The notes under the pieces were generated by a model. That model made no database searches. It was given only the letters and a program-made list of their open reading frames with translations, and was not told the DNA's origin. This document shows positions 17,319 to 26,321 of a stretch of 63,244 nucleotides of DNA, one piece after another; positions within the stretch are counted from its first letter, which is position 1; each line of letters starts with the position of its first letter. Origin of the DNA: Clostridiales bacterium (GTDB lineage Bacteria > Bacillota > Clostridia > Lachnospirales > Lachnospiraceae); contig JAQXNU010000151.1 in NCBI GenBank assembly GCA_029098165.1, forward strand, positions 1 to 63,244. The letters are read 5' to 3'. The position numbers and the translations under genes were made by a program.

Positions 17319-19040
17319 ATGTATCAAGTCGCGAATAGTTTTGTTACAATAGCGGTAATAGTAAGTTTAGTTTTGATTATTGCTATTTCTTTGCAAAAAC
17401 CATCCTTACAACAAAAGGTAATGCAAACATTAGCTTTTTGTATTTTACTTATGAGTTGTGGATATTATCTATCACTTCATGCAGATTCGTTGCAGACTGC
17501 AATCTCTGCACTAAAATTGAGATATTTAGGTATGGCACCATTATATGCTTTATTTGTAGGAATTTATCTCATCATCTGTAAAATTAAAGTGAAGAAAAAG
17601 TATGTAATGATGTTTCTTGCTTATAAAATAATATGCATGTTGCTTATTTTGACTTTTGACCAACATAGTCTTTATTATAAAAATATCTCATTAAAAATGG
17701 AAAAAGGGATACCGATCCTAGTTCGATCCTATGGTATTGTACATAGTATTTATACGATTGAAATGTTACTTTGTTTTATTGTTACGATTGTAATTACAAT
17801 CAAGCATTATAGACATGGTTCAAAGAAGGTAATAGAACGGACGAAAATGTTCATATTACTCGCAGCAACAATTATACCTTTTATTTCATATTGTGTTCAT
17901 TTATTTGCAAATCCACCTTTAGATCCGACACCACTTGGCATTCTTATTTCATCTTTCATTTTCTTCTTCCTTGTATTACGCTATAATCTATGTAATGTTA
18001 AGGATGCGGCTAGAAATTATGTATTTGAATCTTTATATAATGCACATGTAGTAGTAGATGAAAATTATATGTTTGAGGAAGCTAATACATTAGCGCAAAA
18101 GATTCTGCCTGAGTTAAGTCAAGTTAGTAGTGGAAAGAAGATTGATGAAGTTTCTCAAACAGTTGCAGATATCTTTTATCGAAGAAGAACGAAGATTTTG
18201 GAGCATGATCAGCGTTTGTATCAGCCGATCTGCCAGATTTTAAAGTCAAATAATCAAGTGAAGGGATATATGGCAAGTCTGATCGATGTGACCGATCAAC
18301 AGACGTATCTACGTTTACTAGAAAACTATCAGAAAGATTTAGAACGAGACGTGGTAAAGCAAAAGAGTCAGATTGAAAAGATGCAGCAGCAGATAATTAT
18401 CAGTTTTGCCAATATTGCAGAAAACCGGGATGGTACAACAGGAAAGCACATCAAACGTACCAGTGCTTATGTACAGTTGATCACAAGAGAATTGCTTCGT
18501 ATTCATGCATATCCGGAGGTATTAGATAATAAGTATGCGGAATTTACTTATTTATCTGCACCACTTCATGATATTGGAAAGGTAATGATTCCTGACGGAA
18601 TCTTATGCAAACCTGGACGTTTAACAATGGAAGAATTTGAGGTGATTAAGACTCATACGACGTTGGGTGGTAAGATATTAGAGGAAACTTTAGCTGCAAT
18701 CGAGGGAGATTCCTATCTTGAGGTGGCAAATCAAGTGGCTGTATATCACCATGAGCGATGGGATGGCACTGGATATCCGAAGGGATTAAGTAATGTAGAT
18801 ATTCCATTATGTGCAAGAATTATGGCAGTGGCAGATGTATTTGATGCGCTTGTTTCAGAGCGACCATATAAGAAATCATATTCCATGGAGGCAGCGTTCC
18901 AGATCATTTCCTCATCGAGAGGGACACACTTTGACCCAATCGTTGTGGATGCGTTCCTTAGTATACGATCACAAATTGAAACTGCATATGAGAACATCAA
19001 CGAACTAACCGATGAGCAAGATTTCACCATTGTTCTATAA
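17319..19040 (+). CDS. Membrane sensor HD-GYP protein (putative c-di-GMP phosphodiesterase)
   Basis: A 573-residue protein. Residues 1-225 hold about seven membrane helices (histidine-kinase N-terminal 7TM type), about 232-335 is a PAS-like domain (ending in LIDVTDQQT), then a short coiled coil, and about 360-555 is an HD-GYP domain. Metal-binding and signature residues are present: HDIGK, the paired HH of YHHERWDGTGYP, and DVFDAL. HD-GYP enzymes hydrolyse c-di-GMP, so this is likely a signal-dependent phosphodiesterase at the membrane. Single gene with its own promoter and a downstream hairpin (copy 5). Confidence 0.92.
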   Translation: MYQVANSFVTIAVIVSLVLIIAISLQKPSLQQKVMQTLAFCILLMSCGYYLSLHADSLQTAISALKLRYLGMAPLYALFVGIYLIICKIKVKKKYVMMFLAYKIICMLLILTFDQHSLYYKNISLKMEKGIPILVRSYGIVHSIYTIEMLLCFIVTIVITIKHYRHGSKKVIERTKMFILLAATIIPFISYCVHLFANPPLDPTPLGILISSFIFFFLVLRYNLCNVKDAARNYVFESLYNAHVVVDENYMFEEANTLAQKILPELSQVSSGKKIDEVSQTVADIFYRRRTKILEHDQRLYQPICQILKSNNQVKGYMASLIDVTDQQTYLRLLENYQKDLERDVVKQKSQIEKMQQQIIISFANIAENRDGTTGKHIKRTSAYVQLITRELLRIHAYPEVLDNKYAEFTYLSAPLHDIGKVMIPDGILCKPGRLTMEEFEVIKTHTTLGGKILEETLAAIEGDSYLEVANQVAVYHHERWDGTGYPKGLSNVDIPLCARIMAVADVFDALVSERPYKKSYSMEAAFQIISSSRGTHFDPIVVDAFLSIRSQIETAYENINELTDEQDFTIVL

Positions 19041-19076
19041 TAGGAACGCGATTGAATGTTTAATTATAAGTTGATA

Positions 19077-19158
19077 GGGGCTGTGAAAAACTTCAAAATG
19101 AGTAACGAGGAAAGAGTAACTCGCTAGTTCATCTCTATTGCAGTTTTTTCACAGCCTC
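19077..19158. repeat. Short hairpin repeat, copy 5 (no 23-nt core)
   Basis: Outer arms GGGGCTGTGAAAAAC (from 19077) and GTTTTTTCACAGCCTC (to 19158) match the family. The internal hairpin is reduced to GAGTAAC...GTTACTC-type pairing around 19099-19122, and the 23-nt core is absent. It sits between two convergent genes and can end transcription from both sides. Confidence 0.8.
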
Positions 19159-19192
19159 TATTAATAGAATACATGTAGGATTATGTGGTGTA

Positions 19193-20914
19193 TTATTTTA
19201 TATTCTTTTGAATCGTGATATCTAGATCTTTGCTATTTGAATTGTGCGTGGGGGAATCGGGTGTGGAGGTGGTATAGTAAATGGTACCGTCATTTTTGAA
19301 TATTCTTGGTTCTATTTGGGTGGTTTCATTTGTGTCGGTGATATTGAGATTATAGGTACAATAATGGAGATATTTGTAGGAACGAATATAATTGATGAGT
19401 TTTTTACAGTCAAGTGCAGATAGGCTTTCGTTTGCATTCAGGAACATCAAGTATTCTCCTCTTGCATATAAGATACTTTTGTTACGAGATTGAACAGGGT
19501 CTTCATTTTCGGTATTGAAATAGACGTTTAGGGTGTAAGAGGAGGCAACCGAGACGGTTCGATCACATGATCCAGTATCGACTATGATAAGCTCTGTAAA
19601 ATCATAAGCAAGAAGTGGTCTTAAACTTGCTAAACATCGTTTTAGTTCTGTTTCCTGATCTCTTACTGTCATACAGATGCTAAGACGAAATGGAAATTGC
19701 TTGCTAGTATATCGGAGATAGGCTTGATTATAGTAAAACAGAGTAGTTTCTTCTTGATAACTTAAGAATATATGACGGAACTGATGATATTTCAGTATGT
19801 AGTATTTTGCCATAACTTTATACTGAGCGTACAGTTTTAGCACACAGTCGCGTTCTCTTGAGGATTGAATATGTGCAGCTAGGTAATTGAGGCAAGTATG
19901 ATAGAGCGTAAATAATGCTTCTACTTCCAACTTCTTTTGTGCACAGAGGACCTCTTTTTCAAGAAAGGATTGAAGAATCCGGGGAAAGACAGCGTCTGTG
20001 GTAAGCAAGTAGTTCAGTAATTGTTGCAATCGAAGAGATTTTATATGTGATAGAAGAGGAAGTGGATTTTCCTTTGCTACAAATATGTCTTTCATTAGCC
20101 AGGCAAAGTACAGGGAATCCTTCATCGCATCCGGTAGAAAAAAATTATAACGGCACCTTTTTCTTTCAAAAGCTCTGATATATTGGATCAGAGCTTTCTC
20201 TTTGAGTCGACCATTTTGCAGATCGGAGGAGTAACCTAGATACTGACTATAAGCGTCTTTGTTAAACTGAGCTTTATAATTAAGTTCAAACTCTTCCCAT
20301 TGGTCGCCTTCTAATCGTTTTAGTTGTTCTAATAACGTGTAACATTGATCGATTTCATTCGAATCAATCTGTTTACAAAAATCTTCAAACCAAATAAGCA
20401 GTGGTCTTATGTCATTGTTTCTTATGAATCTTTTAACGTAGAACGGAAAACGATCCAGTGTACAATGTAACAAGCTATAGTCATATAAAGATTCATTCTC
20501 ATAGTGATCGACCAATCCATTCGAGTTGCGATGGTATAGTAAAGTGATCCTATGTTCATAGGTAGACTCTAGAGAGGAGGTTAAGTAACTTTTTACTACA
20601 CAGCTAATATTATTCGGGGAATTCTCCTGCAAGCTACATAAAATAAAATCAACGAGTGATTTTGATAGTTCCATATCAGTTTCTAACATTAGGATTCGAT
20701 CAGCGTTACAGGAAGACATAACGAAGGGAAGGAAATCTTGCTTTCGATGGTCCAATTCTATGATACGGTACGTATAAGGTAGATTTGGGGAGATTACAGT
20801 CTCATTTATTAAGATTAATTCAGTCGAATATTGTTTTATTATTAATTCTAACCGATCTAGATAAGGAATTATGTAATTTTCATGAGCTAGGATTACAATA
20901 CTTAGATCAATCAT
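19193..20914 (-). CDS. Two-domain family 2 glycosyltransferase (SunS-like C-terminal domain)
   Basis: A 573-residue cytosolic protein. The N-terminal part (1-110) begins like a GT-A fold (IDLSIVILAHENY; ILMLETDMEL near 75-84). A helical middle region (160-400) follows. A clear GT2 domain runs from about 415 (RLSICMTVRDQETELKRCL, then LIIVDTGSCDRTV), with the DXD-like position replaced by NAN (FLNANES). The end stops soon after a RIFKNDGTIYY segment, earlier than usual for this family, so it may be shortened. Neighbouring collagen-like and Gly-rich surface proteins are plausible acceptors; this is inference. Confidence 0.75.
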   Translation of the reverse strand: MIDLSIVILAHENYIIPYLDRLELIIKQYSTELILINETVISPNLPYTYRIIELDHRKQDFLPFVMSSCNADRILMLETDMELSKSLVDFILCSLQENSPNNISCVVKSYLTSSLESTYEHRITLLYHRNSNGLVDHYENESLYDYSLLHCTLDRFPFYVKRFIRNNDIRPLLIWFEDFCKQIDSNEIDQCYTLLEQLKRLEGDQWEEFELNYKAQFNKDAYSQYLGYSSDLQNGRLKEKALIQYIRAFERKRCRYNFFLPDAMKDSLYFAWLMKDIFVAKENPLPLLSHIKSLRLQQLLNYLLTTDAVFPRILQSFLEKEVLCAQKKLEVEALFTLYHTCLNYLAAHIQSSRERDCVLKLYAQYKVMAKYYILKYHQFRHIFLSYQEETTLFYYNQAYLRYTSKQFPFRLSICMTVRDQETELKRCLASLRPLLAYDFTELIIVDTGSCDRTVSVASSYTLNVYFNTENEDPVQSRNKSILYARGEYLMFLNANESLSALDCKKLINYIRSYKYLHYCTYNLNITDTNETTQIEPRIFKNDGTIYYTTSTPDSPTHNSNSKDLDITIQKNIK

Positions 20915-20977
20915 GACTCCTCCTATATGTAAGCATTCTTTCCTTTAAATATATGAACACCTTAGATTAAATAGACA

Positions 20978-21072
20978 AAGGGCTGTGAAAAAACAGCAAA
21001 AAGAACAACGAGGATAGAGACGAGGAATCCTCGCCTCCCACGCTCATTTCTTTTGCTGTTTTTACAGCTTCT
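20978..21072. repeat. Short hairpin repeat, copy 6 (no 23-nt core)
   Basis: Outer arms GGGCTGTGAAAAAACAGCAA (20980) and TTGCTGTTTTTACAGCTT (ending 21070). The inside holds only a small GCGAGGA/TCCTCGC-type stem near 21021-21034. It lies 14 bases beyond the stop of the small acidic gene (minus strand). Confidence 0.8.
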
Positions 21073-21085
21073 TTATTAACAAATT

Positions 21086-21271
21086 CTATTCATAATCATC
21101 GTAGTCTCTATAATCTAAATCATCTTCGTCATCATTCAAATCATACTCATCATCATAATAACTAGTACTGTAGGCACCTACTTTATTTTGGGATGTGTTA
21201 TTTTTCGTAGTATAGTTATTAATACCGTTAGATTCAGTATGTTTCTTAGGTGTTGCTTTACTATTAAACAT
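21086..21271 (-). CDS. Small acidic Tyr/Asp-rich protein
   Basis: A 61-residue protein. The N-terminal half is basic and Asn/Thr-rich; the C-terminal 25 residues are almost all Asp, Tyr and Glu (YYDDEYDLNDDEDDLDYRD). No known domain. It has a strong AAAGGAG site ten bases before ATG. The composition resembles small coat or surface proteins of spore formers, and it lies among surface-type genes, but no function can be claimed. Confidence 0.65.
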   Translation of the reverse strand: MFNSKATPKKHTESNGINNYTTKNNTSQNKVGAYSTSYYDDEYDLNDDEDDLDYRDYDDYE

Positions 21272-21324
21272 ACAAAACTCTCCTTTCCATCTTTTTCATG
21301 ATAGTATGGTCGTTTCTGATGAAT

Positions 21325-21543
21325 TTATTCATTTCTGATCAATATGTATGGAATGGAAGTTTGGTTAATAGCCTCCTCTTTAAAATCAATGACATGTCCG
21401 TCATTAATTAAGGCAGTCTTGTTATTTACCTCGTAGTTAATTAAGCAGTCTTCCAAAGTGATAATATCCATATTCATTTGTCTGGCCTCCTGGTACATGC
21501 TTGATTCAATATATTCTGATTTGAAGCGAATCAGAACCTTCAT
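21325..21543 (-). CDS. Small hypothetical protein
   Basis: A 72-residue protein beginning MKVLIRFKSEYIESSMYQEA, with predicted mixed alpha/beta structure and no recognised motif. It lies 53 nt upstream of the small acidic gene in the same direction and may be co-transcribed. No strong ribosome binding site is seen, so the start or the reality of the gene is less certain. Confidence 0.5.
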   Translation of the reverse strand: MKVLIRFKSEYIESSMYQEARQMNMDIITLEDCLINYEVNNKTALINDGHVIDFKEEAINQTSIPYILIRNE

Positions 21544-21647
21544 AAATGCAAATCTAGGGATAATAAAAGACTATAATGATGTAACTAATTCCTATTTATC
21601 TCATAATTTATAGTAATTATTGTTCTATATTGGAATCGAGAGCATAT

Positions 21648-22019
21648 ATGGATGATCATAATAAAGAGCTTTTACAATGCTATGAGGTATCGGAGAATCA
21701 TTATCAGTTCTGTTGTGGTAATTGCTTTACAGGAAATCCATCTGCTATGGTACAACCATCATCAAATGAGTTCTTAGCAGCGATTGGAGGAATCCAGATC
21801 GGTAATGTTTCAACATTACCAACTGGTAGTCAGGCAACCGTTACAAACAGTGGATCGCCTTATTATCCTATCCTTAATTTCGGAATTCCGCAGGGAAATC
21901 CAGAAATCAAGGGAGATACTGGAGCTACGGGAAATCCAGGATCAATCGGACCAGCGGGAGAGATGGGACCGAAAGGAGATACAGGACCAAGTGGAGAGAG
22001 GGGGCAGAGAATGGATTAA
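21648..22019 (+). CDS. Collagen-like (Gly-X-Y) surface protein, probably frameshifted near its end
   Basis: A 123-residue product. The N-terminal region has a CCGNC cysteine cluster and a conserved-looking block (LAAIGGIQIGNVSTLPTGSQ, then LNFGIPQGNP). From about residue 88 there are collagen-type triplets (GDTGATGNPG, GPAGEMGPKG, GPSGERG), ending abruptly at QRMD. A run of five G at 22000-22004 lies in the last triplets. One more G would open 22 further codons in the +1 frame (GAENGLITRVVD and on). Such proteins are typical of spore surfaces. ATG 21648 is preferred to TTG 21630. Confidence 0.6.
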   Translation: MDDHNKELLQCYEVSENHYQFCCGNCFTGNPSAMVQPSSNEFLAAIGGIQIGNVSTLPTGSQATVTNSGSPYYPILNFGIPQGNPEIKGDTGATGNPGSIGPAGEMGPKGDTGPSGERGQRMD

Positions 22020-22099
22020 TTACTAGAGTAGTTGATATGACATATGAAGAAGTAGGATTTATAGGAAGTAGGTTGCTATAGATGACGTATGAATAAGAA

Positions 22100-22165
22100 A
22101 GGAGCTGTGAAAAAACAGCAAAGAGAGCAACGACGTCTCTTTTGCTGTATTCACAGCTTCCTTAT
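22100..22165. repeat. Minimal hairpin repeat, copy 7
   Basis: The shortest member: GGAGCTGTGAAAAAACAGCA (22101) pairs with the arm TTTGCTGTATTCACAGCTTC, with AGAGA(C)G/CGTCTCT-type pairing and a tiny loop inside. Located between convergent genes (collagen-like, plus; GH94, minus). Confidence 0.8.
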
Positions 22166-22193
22166 TCAGAAGAAATAGAGTCTGAATTTTTGA

Positions 22194-24587
22194 TTACATA
22201 ACTAATAATACTTCATTTGTGTCTTTCATTTTGTCCGCTGGAATGTAGTTTTTCTCGAGTTTTTCACCATTTAAGTAGAATTCTTTGAAACCACTTTCAG
22301 CACCGTTATCATTCTTAATGGTAATGTTAAGTTTCTTGCCACGGAATACCTTTTCAATGGTGAAGGATTTCCATTCGCTTGGAATTGCAGGAGCAACGAG
22401 TAAACCATTTAAATCAGGTCTCATACCTAAGATACCTTCCACACAGCCAACCATGACAGTGGAAGCAGTACCAGTCAACCAGTGTACATGAGAACGGCCT
22501 TCAAATGGACTATCTACAGATTCTGTGAACTGACCGTGTACGTATGGCTCAAGAACACGAACTTCAGCATTGTCGTTTTGTGTTGCTGGAGAGCATTCTG
22601 TAAAGTATTCATAAGCGCGGTTACCATGACCCATCAAAGCTTCTGCTAAGATAATCCAGCCCTGTGGCTGAGAGAAGATGCCACCATTTTCTTTGGTGGA
22701 TTTATTGAACAGGATAGCAAGAGCACCGTCAAATGCATGGTTTTCAAAGGAAGGAGCCATAACACGACAACCATATTTGGTATTCAATTCACGGTGAACC
22801 GATTCTAATGCTTTTTCTGCCTGATCCTTTGTAGCAAGACCACTGATGACTGCCCAAGATTGAGGATTTAACCACATATTTGCTTCTGGATCTTTCTTAG
22901 AACCAATAACCTGACCATCTTCTTTAAATCCACGGATGTAACGATCGCCTTCCCAGCAAAGTTTCTGGATAGTATCACCTAACTCTTTTTGAGTCTTATC
23001 AAGATAAGCGATGTAGTCGTTATCGTTCTTTTCAACAGCAAATTCTCGAAGAATTGTCATAGCATAGTATAATTGTAAAGCAACGAAGGAAGATTCACCT
23101 TTCTTGCCAAGACGTAAGCAGTCATTCCAGTCTGCATGAAGACCAGCAGGCATGTTGTGATTACCAAGGCGTTCCATAGAGAACTGAATGGCTCTCTTTA
23201 AATGATCATAAACCGTTCCTTCTTCTTTATTTGCATAAGGAATCACCTCATCAATAAATGCTTTATTACCGGATTCACCAATATATTTAAGTACAGTTGG
23301 GAATAACCAAAGAGCATCATCAGCACGGTAAGCTGGATGACCAGTTGCCTGAACATAAGATACATCATCTGGAGTATCTTCATGACCAGCGTTGTGATCA
23401 AATTTAACAAGTGGGAGGCCACCACCATTATTTACTTGAGCTGATAGCATGAAACGTATTTTATCGGCAGCAGCTTCTGGATCAAGATGAATGACACCTT
23501 GAATATCCTGAACAGTATCACGGTAACCATAACCATTTCTTAGTCCACAGTAGATGAAGGAAGCAGCTCTGGACCAGATAAACGTCATAAAGCACTGATA
23601 TGCATTCCATGTATTGATCATATTGTTGAAGTTAGAATCTGGTGTGTTGACTTTGAAACTTTCTAATTTACCATGCCAGAATGATTTTAATTCCTGTAAT
23701 TCGGCATCGACAGCGCCAGCTGTTTCATAGTGAGATAAAATTTCAGCAGACTCCTTGTCATTTTTCTTACCTAATACATAGATGAATTCTTTTGTTTCAC
23801 CTGGTGCCAGTTTCACAGCAGAGTGAAGAGCACCACAACTGTTGGAGTTATAATTTAATGTATTATCGCATTTGCCATTCTCAACAGCAATTGGGTTACC
23901 ATAACTATGGTATTGACCGATAAATGCTGTTTTATCTCCATTATAGGAAGTGATTGGCTGTCCAACCATACCGAAGAAACGTTCTCTATGGTTACTGCCA
24001 GTTGCATCTTTACAGTCATTTTCATTAATTGCCTGAAGGATCTTATTACCTTTAAAATAAGTTCTTGTGATAAATAAAGTATACTGTAAGTTTACCTGAT
24101 CATTTTCGTAATGATCTTCGTTGGTGAACTCAATATAGCCAAATGTGGAGATCGCACGTTCTTTGGAATCATTATTTGTAACTTTTAATCTCCATACTTC
24201 ATGTGTTTTGTTAAGAGGCACATAGTAGGATACTTCACTATGAATGTTTGCATAGTCTGCACTGATGATTGTGTATGCTGTACCATGACGGCATACATTT
24301 TTGTATGTATTTAAATCTTTTCCAACTGGCTGCCAGGATGCGGACCAATAATCGTTTGTCTCATCATCTCGTAAATAAATGTAACGGCCAGGCTTATCTT
24401 CTTGATTAAAAATGTAACGAGAAATTCGCCCGTTTGCGCCACTTTTTACAAAACTGTAACCACCTGCATTGTTAGAGATGATCGCACCGTATTCCGGTGA
24501 ACCAAGATAGTTAGCCCATGGTGCTGGTGTGTTAGGCTTTGTTATAACATATTCTCTGTTCGCTTCATCAAAGTAACCATAATTCAT
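22194..24587 (-). CDS. GH94 family disaccharide phosphorylase (cellobiose/chitobiose phosphorylase-like)
   Basis: A 797-residue GH94 enzyme of the usual length. The N-terminal beta-sandwich begins MNYGYFDEANREYVITKP, followed by NYLGSPEYGAIISNNAGGYS. The (alpha/alpha)6 catalytic barrel holds GYRDTVQDIQGVIH and the general-acid Asp in GLHADWNDCLRLG. The C-terminal segments HWLTGTAST and GLLVAPAIPSEW are also typical. The reaction is reversible phosphorolysis of a beta-glycosidic disaccharide to sugar 1-phosphate. Which disaccharide (cellobiose, chitobiose or another) cannot be set from sequence reading alone. No signal peptide. Single gene, with its own promoter at 24652-24680. Confidence 0.9.
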   Translation of the reverse strand: MNYGYFDEANREYVITKPNTPAPWANYLGSPEYGAIISNNAGGYSFVKSGANGRISRYIFNQEDKPGRYIYLRDDETNDYWSASWQPVGKDLNTYKNVCRHGTAYTIISADYANIHSEVSYYVPLNKTHEVWRLKVTNNDSKERAISTFGYIEFTNEDHYENDQVNLQYTLFITRTYFKGNKILQAINENDCKDATGSNHRERFFGMVGQPITSYNGDKTAFIGQYHSYGNPIAVENGKCDNTLNYNSNSCGALHSAVKLAPGETKEFIYVLGKKNDKESAEILSHYETAGAVDAELQELKSFWHGKLESFKVNTPDSNFNNMINTWNAYQCFMTFIWSRAASFIYCGLRNGYGYRDTVQDIQGVIHLDPEAAADKIRFMLSAQVNNGGGLPLVKFDHNAGHEDTPDDVSYVQATGHPAYRADDALWLFPTVLKYIGESGNKAFIDEVIPYANKEEGTVYDHLKRAIQFSMERLGNHNMPAGLHADWNDCLRLGKKGESSFVALQLYYAMTILREFAVEKNDNDYIAYLDKTQKELGDTIQKLCWEGDRYIRGFKEDGQVIGSKKDPEANMWLNPQSWAVISGLATKDQAEKALESVHRELNTKYGCRVMAPSFENHAFDGALAILFNKSTKENGGIFSQPQGWIILAEALMGHGNRAYEYFTECSPATQNDNAEVRVLEPYVHGQFTESVDSPFEGRSHVHWLTGTASTVMVGCVEGILGMRPDLNGLLVAPAIPSEWKSFTIEKVFRGKKLNITIKNDNGAESGFKEFYLNGEKLEKNYIPADKMKDTNEVLLVM

Positions 24588-24651
24588 AACCTTTATCTCC
24601 TTTAATATATCATTCTTCTAATTATATATAGGTTTTATCCATATTGCACTC

Positions 24652-24680
24652 ATTATAGCATACGAAAATTAGCCATACAA
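24652..24680 (-). promoter_or_regulatory. Promoter of the GH94 gene, TTGTAT-17-TATAAT
   Basis: Read on the minus strand: -35 TTGTAT (24675-24680), 17-bp spacer, -10 TATAAT (24652-24657), about 65 nt before the start codon at 24587. Confidence 0.7.
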
Positions 24681-24827
24681 TGTTTTATCATATCCTAGTT
24701 GTAATAGAAAGATAAGATAACACATTTTGTGAATATTATGATGATTTGTGTAACATTTTGTAGAATCATGTCATAGATTATAGTGATAGTAAAATTACTA
24801 TTAATAATTGAAAATGAGGTGAAGTAT

Positions 24828-25526
24828 ATGGGTTGCTTGAATCGTTGTGGAAATAGTTGTGGTTGCGACAATCGTTGTGGAAATGGTTGCGGTGCTTGTT
24901 GGAGAAGATTTTGCGGTAATCGCTGGGGTAGTTTTTGGCTAAGAGAAGGAGCAAATGGTTGTGATAGTTTCTGGTCAAGAGAAAGAGATTGCGATACATG
25001 TGAAAGAGAAGGACGCAGAGGAGGAAGAGATTGTGATAGTTGTGAAAGAGAAGGACGCAGAGGAGGAAGAGATTGTGATAGTTGTGAAAGAGAAGGACGC
25101 AGAGGAGAAAGAGATTGTGATAGCTGTGAAAGAGAAGGACGCAGAGGAGGAAGAGATTGTGATAGCTGTGAAAGAGAAGGGCGCAGAGGAGAGAGAGAGT
25201 GCGGTAGATGTGAAAGATGCGATCGTAAACCATATCCATGGCCAATTCCATGTTATGGCGGTCCAGGTCAAGGCTTCCCATGGTTCCCAGGTTTCCCAGG
25301 TGGTCCAGGTCAAGGAGGCCCATGGTTCCCAGGTTTCCCAGGCGGTCCAGGTCAAGGAGGCCCAGGCTTCCCAGGTTTCCCAGGTGGTCCAGGTCAAGGA
25401 GGCCCAGGCTTCCCAGGTTTCCCAGGCGGTCCAGGTCAAGGAGACCCAGGTCAGGATCAGACCACGGGAGCAACTGAGAACGAGACTACCGATACCACTA
25501 CCGATACCACTACCGACAACATTTAA
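24828..25526 (+). CDS. Cys/Gly-rich N-terminus, 14-residue charged repeats and Pro/Gly-rich repeats (surface/coat-type protein)
   Basis: A 232-residue protein with three zones. Residues 1-53 are rich in Cys, Gly and Trp. About 54-123 hold five 14-residue repeats DCDSCEREGRRGGR, and 144-200 hold four Pro/Gly-rich 14-residue repeats GGPGQGGPWFPGFP. A Thr/Asp tail (TTDTTTDTTTDN) ends it. The 42-nt units of the first block run from 24987 to 25196, those of the second from 25257 to 25424. ATG 24828 follows a GAGGTG site. No signal peptide, as in spore coat or exosporium proteins. The role is inferred from composition. Confidence 0.7.
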   Translation: MGCLNRCGNSCGCDNRCGNGCGACWRRFCGNRWGSFWLREGANGCDSFWSRERDCDTCEREGRRGGRDCDSCEREGRRGGRDCDSCEREGRRGERDCDSCEREGRRGGRDCDSCEREGRRGERECGRCERCDRKPYPWPIPCYGGPGQGFPWFPGFPGGPGQGGPWFPGFPGGPGQGGPGFPGFPGGPGQGGPGFPGFPGGPGQGDPGQDQTTGATENETTDTTTDTTTDNI

Positions 25527-25631
25527 CAGACTATATGTGGTTTTACAATTTTAACAGTAACATTGCTTACTGCAGGTTCTACAGATACTACAGAATAATG
25601 TCATAAATAGTACTATAAGAGAGCAAAAGAA

Positions 25632-25657
25632 CCCCCTTGGATACCGAGGGGGATTCT
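25632..25657 (+). terminator. Terminator after the repeat protein
   Basis: Nine-bp GC-rich stem CCCCCTTGG/CCGAGGGGG (25632-25640 and 25644-25652) with a three-base loop, followed by a T-rich tail. Confidence 0.85.
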
Positions 25658-25749
25658 TTATCTTCACGTGATAAGTATAGATTTCTTGGCGTCAAAAAAG
25701 AAAGTTGGGACAACTATTAAGCAGGAATTTACATGATACAAGAGGTTTG

Positions 25750-26301
25750 ATGAATAATCAGATGAACAGTGATACAGAAAGAAGCAGAAGGTATAAATGT
25801 TATAACAGATTAGCATTTAATCGAGAGAAAATAGACGAATCATGCTTGGCGTTTTGGAGAGGACCCTTTTATTACAGTAAGGTTGAGTCTCCACTTAGGT
25901 TACTTATAGTATATAAAAAAAATATTACCAGTGAGGTGGGTGATGTGATTATAGAAAAGTATGAAACTGACCTTGTAAATCTGACAATTGAACATTTTCC
26001 AGTAGAAAAAGGGAAAAAGAGTGTGGAAGAAGTTGAGAATGTAGAGGAAGATAGAATGAATGAGAATTTGGAAGAAGATTTATTAGAAGCTGAGGCTACT
26101 AAAACCTTTCATCAGAAGAAGAGGCATATGTCTTTAATGTACCAGTTCAAGGCGATAATGAAACCATTCATGAGCTTACCTTTGGAATCCCTCATGCAGG
26201 TAATTCCGGGGGCACCAATTGCTGGTTCGATGCCAAACGTAATTTATGATCATGAGATAAAGATTTTAACCGATGAAAGAGCAATGAAGAATGGATTGTA
26301 A
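25750..26301 (+). CDS. Hypothetical protein, upstream of the SPOR amidase
   Basis: About 183 residues. I recognise no family. The first half contains aromatic and charged residues (FWRGPFYYSKVESPLRLLIV), then a highly acidic Glu/Val stretch (VEEVENVEEDRMNENLEED), then a basic and hydrophobic end. No signal peptide or membrane helix. It ends 20 nt before the amidase gene, so the two are probably an operon. The start is uncertain: TTG 25705, ATG 25750 (AGAGG four bases upstream) or ATG 25762. Confidence 0.6.
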   Translation: MNNQMNSDTERSRRYKCYNRLAFNREKIDESCLAFWRGPFYYSKVESPLRLLIVYKKNITSEVGDVIIEKYETDLVNLTIEHFPVEKGKKSVEEVENVEEDRMNENLEEDLLEAEATKTFHQKKRHMSLMYQFKAIMKPFMSLPLESLMQVIPGAPIAGSMPNVIYDHEIKILTDERAMKNGL

Positions 26302-26321
26302 TCTGTCGAAAGGAGGAAGAC

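Noticed and set aside
24987-25424. Regular 42-nt repeats as a possible CRISPR array
   Set aside because: There are no unique spacers; units are contiguous and in frame within a coding gene.
24778-25473. Long antisense frames (231 and 154 codons) over the repeat protein
   Set aside because: They are by-products of the 42-nt repeats, giving monotonous Leu/Asp or Trp/Thr/Ser strings; the sense frame has the ribosome binding site and terminator.
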